From: Deltaproteobacteria bacterium RBG_13_52_11 | Lineage (GTDB): Bacteria; Desulfobacterota; B13-G15; RBG-16-54-18 | Assembly (NCBI GenBank): GCA_001797745.1 | Contig: MGQF01000087.1 | Span: 3,457 to 10,056, forward strand | Length of the DNA: 6,600 nt | Direction of reading: 5' to 3' | Shown: in pieces, positions 5,376-6,600 of the stretch | Layout: each line of letters opens with the position of its first letter | Numbering within the stretch: the stretch's first letter is position 1 | The notes under the pieces: model-generated | Databases searched by the model: none | Seen by the model: only the letters and a program-made list of their open reading frames with translations | Told to the model about the DNA's origin: nothing | Position numbers and translations under genes: made by a program

Positions 5376-5839
5376 CGAAGCATATCCATAAGCATGGCCA
5401 CTGATTCGCGCCCCCCCTTCGCCAGAGGGACCCTCCCGTCCAGCTCCCAGGTCCTGATCCCCACGATGGGCTTTCTCACCTTGAGGGCGATGGCGATCTC
5501 TGAAAGGGTCCCGGCTTCACCATCGACGGCAACGAGGGCATCCGAGGCATGGACGACGAGGACATTGCGGGCGTGACTGAGGCCCGTCGGTATGATGAGA
5601 TCGACGTACGGATTGGCATCCCTCTTGTTGTCGGTGGGGAGAATACCAATGGTGATACCGCCCCCCTCCTTGGCACCCCGACAGGCCGCCTCCATCACCC
5701 CTCCAAGCCCACCACAGACCAGGGAGAAACCGTTTTTGGCGATCTCTCGCCCCACCTCACGGGCGATCTCATAGATTTCAGGGGAACACTCAGCTCCGCC
5801 GATGACCCCTATCTGCCCCTTTACCAGTCTGCCCTCCAT
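5372..5839 (-). CDS. LOG/TIGR00725-like Rossmann-fold protein
   Basis: This 155-residue cytosolic protein belongs to the SLOG-type nucleotide-binding superfamily that includes cytokinin riboside phosphohydrolases (LOG), molybdenum-cofactor carrier proteins and DprA relatives. It shows a first strand and loop IGVIGGAECS (10-19), the glycine-rich CGGLGGVMEAA (42-52), HARN with R91, and GEAGTLSE (107-114). LOG enzymes carry PGGxGTxxE at that last place. Here the G-T-x-x-E part is kept but the leading PGG is DGE, which favours the TIGR00725 branch, whose function is not established. The ATG at 5839 has a good AGGAGA six bases upstream, within the end of pcm, which it overlaps by 19 bp. Its stop overlaps the next start (GTGA). 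It therefore sits inside the pcm-nlpD-rpoS operon. I would not assign a substrate. Confidence 0.85.
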   Translation of the reverse strand: MEGRLVKGQIGVIGGAECSPEIYEIAREVGREIAKNGFSLVCGGLGGVMEAACRGAKEGGGITIGILPTDNKRDANPYVDLIIPTGLSHARNVLVVHASDALVAVDGEAGTLSEIAIALKVRKPIVGIRTWELDGRVPLAKGGRESVAMLMDMLR

Positions 5840-6477
5840 CCATGATCTCCTATCAACTTCACAAAGCGGACGCCGCCTAAATCCTCTTCTTTATATCCCT
5901 TCTCCTTTTTCACCACCTTGAAGAGGGTCTGAGAATATTCATCCCCCACCGGTATCACAAGCCTGCCCCTCACCTCCAACTGCTCTACAAGGGTTGGAGG
6001 GATCTGAGGAGCCCCGGCGGTTACGATGATCCCAGCAAAGGGGGCTTCTTCCCGCCATCCATGCGTGCCATCGGACACCCGGATAAGGACATTGGCATAG
6101 CCCAACTCATCCAATATCTTTCTGGCCTTGGATGCCATGGTGCTGATGCGCTCAATGGAAAAGACCTGTTGGGTCAACTCCGCCAGGACGGCAGCCTGGT
6201 ATCCGGAGCCGGTCCCGATCTCCAAGACCTTTTCGTCCCCCTTCAAATTCAAGGCCTCGGTCATCAGCGCCACGATGTAGGGCTGAGAGATAGTCTGACC
6301 CTCACCAATAGGAAGGGGGAAATCGCCGTAGGCCTGATGCCACAGCCCCTCCTCCATAAAGTGGTGACGTGGGACCTTCATCATGGCATCCAGGACTCGC
6401 TTATCCTTTATGCCCCTGGCCACAAGCTGCTCTTGGACCATCTTTCTTCTGGCTAGGACAAAATCCGGCTGCTTCAA
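5821..6477 (-). CDS. pcm: Protein-L-isoaspartate O-methyltransferase
   Basis: This cytosolic repair enzyme methylates abnormal L-isoaspartyl residues with S-adenosylmethionine so they can revert to aspartate. The 218-residue protein shows the N-terminal family block (MVQEQLVARGIKDKRVLDAM, 13-32), the substrate-site motif GEGQTISQPY (58-67), the SAM-binding loop VLEIGTGSGYQ (84-94), SDG (135-137), AGIIVTAGAP (148-157) and RLVIPVGD (172-179). Length is typical (E. coli 208), with about ten extra residues at the C-terminus. The start is a TTG at 6477 that overlaps the mutS stop (TTGA) and follows a purine-rich GAAGAGGGG. The next in-frame ATG (Met13) would also keep the conserved core, so the exact start is slightly uncertain. 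It shares an operon with mutS upstream and the LOG-like gene downstream. Confidence 0.95.
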   Translation of the reverse strand: MKQPDFVLARRKMVQEQLVARGIKDKRVLDAMMKVPRHHFMEEGLWHQAYGDFPLPIGEGQTISQPYIVALMTEALNLKGDEKVLEIGTGSGYQAAVLAELTQQVFSIERISTMASKARKILDELGYANVLIRVSDGTHGWREEAPFAGIIVTAGAPQIPPTLVEQLEVRGRLVIPVGDEYSQTLFKVVKKEKGYKEEDLGGVRFVKLIGDHGWRADW

Positions 6478-6600
6478 TTCCCCTCTTCTATTATCTTTTT
6501 CCAGTGATAGAGGAGCTCAATTGCCTCCAGGGGTGTCAAACAATTAGGATCGATATTTTGGAGTTCCCGATATATCTGATTGTCCCTCACTCCAAAGAGG
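6474..6600 (-). CDS. mutS: DNA mismatch repair protein MutS, C-terminal end (gene continues past the window)
   Basis: The last 41 codons before a TGA at 6476-6474 read on the - strand as LFGVRDNQIYRELQNIDP, then NCLTPLEAIELLYHWKKIIEE. The element 'LxxIDPxxLTPLEAxxLLYxxK' is the characteristic C-terminus of bacterial MutS, the ATPase that recognises mismatched bases. The segment is too short to judge the catalytic part, but neighbours such as pcm, nlpD and rpoS fit a known arrangement. The TGA overlaps the pcm start by four bases, so the two are probably co-transcribed and translationally coupled. Confidence 0.85.
   Translation of the reverse strand, partial: LFGVRDNQIYRELQNIDPNCLTPLEAIELLYHWKKIIEEGN

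Noticed and set aside
5549..5845. + strand frames opposite the LOG-like, nlpD, rpoS and pcm genes
   Set aside because: The - strand frames carry clear family motifs. The + frames are antisense shadows with no ribosome sites or domains.

Overview
The window looks like a stretch of chromosome from a Gram-negative bacterium, most likely in the broad deltaproteobacterial group (Desulfobacterota or relatives). The basis is the mutS-pcm-nlpD-rpoS gene order, a sigma-54-type promoter, a GAF histidine kinase and an HD-GYP response regulator. The lineage is inferred from gene content only.

Left half, + strand. Positions 3-1274 hold the 3' part of a GAF histidine kinase that begins upstream of the window. 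A 451-bp intergenic region follows (1275-1725). It contains a degenerate tandem array of 21-22 bp direct repeats with core ATCCACA (about 1405-1555), a 14-bp perfect palindrome (1561-1574), an AT-rich stretch, and a good -24/-12 (sigma-54) promoter just upstream of the next gene. Then come an HD-GYP response regulator (1726-2772), predicted to degrade cyclic di-GMP, and, overlapping it by ATGA, an unrecognised 246-residue protein with a CxxC and an HxxH pair (2769-3509).

Middle. The two halves of the window are transcribed towards each other. A rho-independent terminator facing left (3528-3559), a tRNA-Arg(CCU) gene with encoded CCA (3572-3648, - strand) and its own -35/-10 promoter (3661-3690) separate them.

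Right half, - strand, read right to left: the C-terminal end of MutS, then Pcm (L-isoaspartyl methyltransferase), a LOG/TIGR00725-like Rossmann protein, a LysM-M23 lipoprotein of the NlpD type, and an RpoS-type sigma factor. Gene junctions are 4-bp overlaps, a 19-bp overlap or an 11-bp gap, so this reads as one operon for repair and stationary-phase or envelope-stress functions. It ends with rpoS, followed by the tRNA.

The part least explained by its genes is the intergenic region 1275-1725. Its helically phased repeats include two exact TTATCCACA (DnaA-box consensus) 9-mers next to AT-rich DNA. They could be an origin-like or DnaA-titrating site, or a multi-site operator for the sigma-54-controlled HD-GYP gene. 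The sequence alone does not decide between these.
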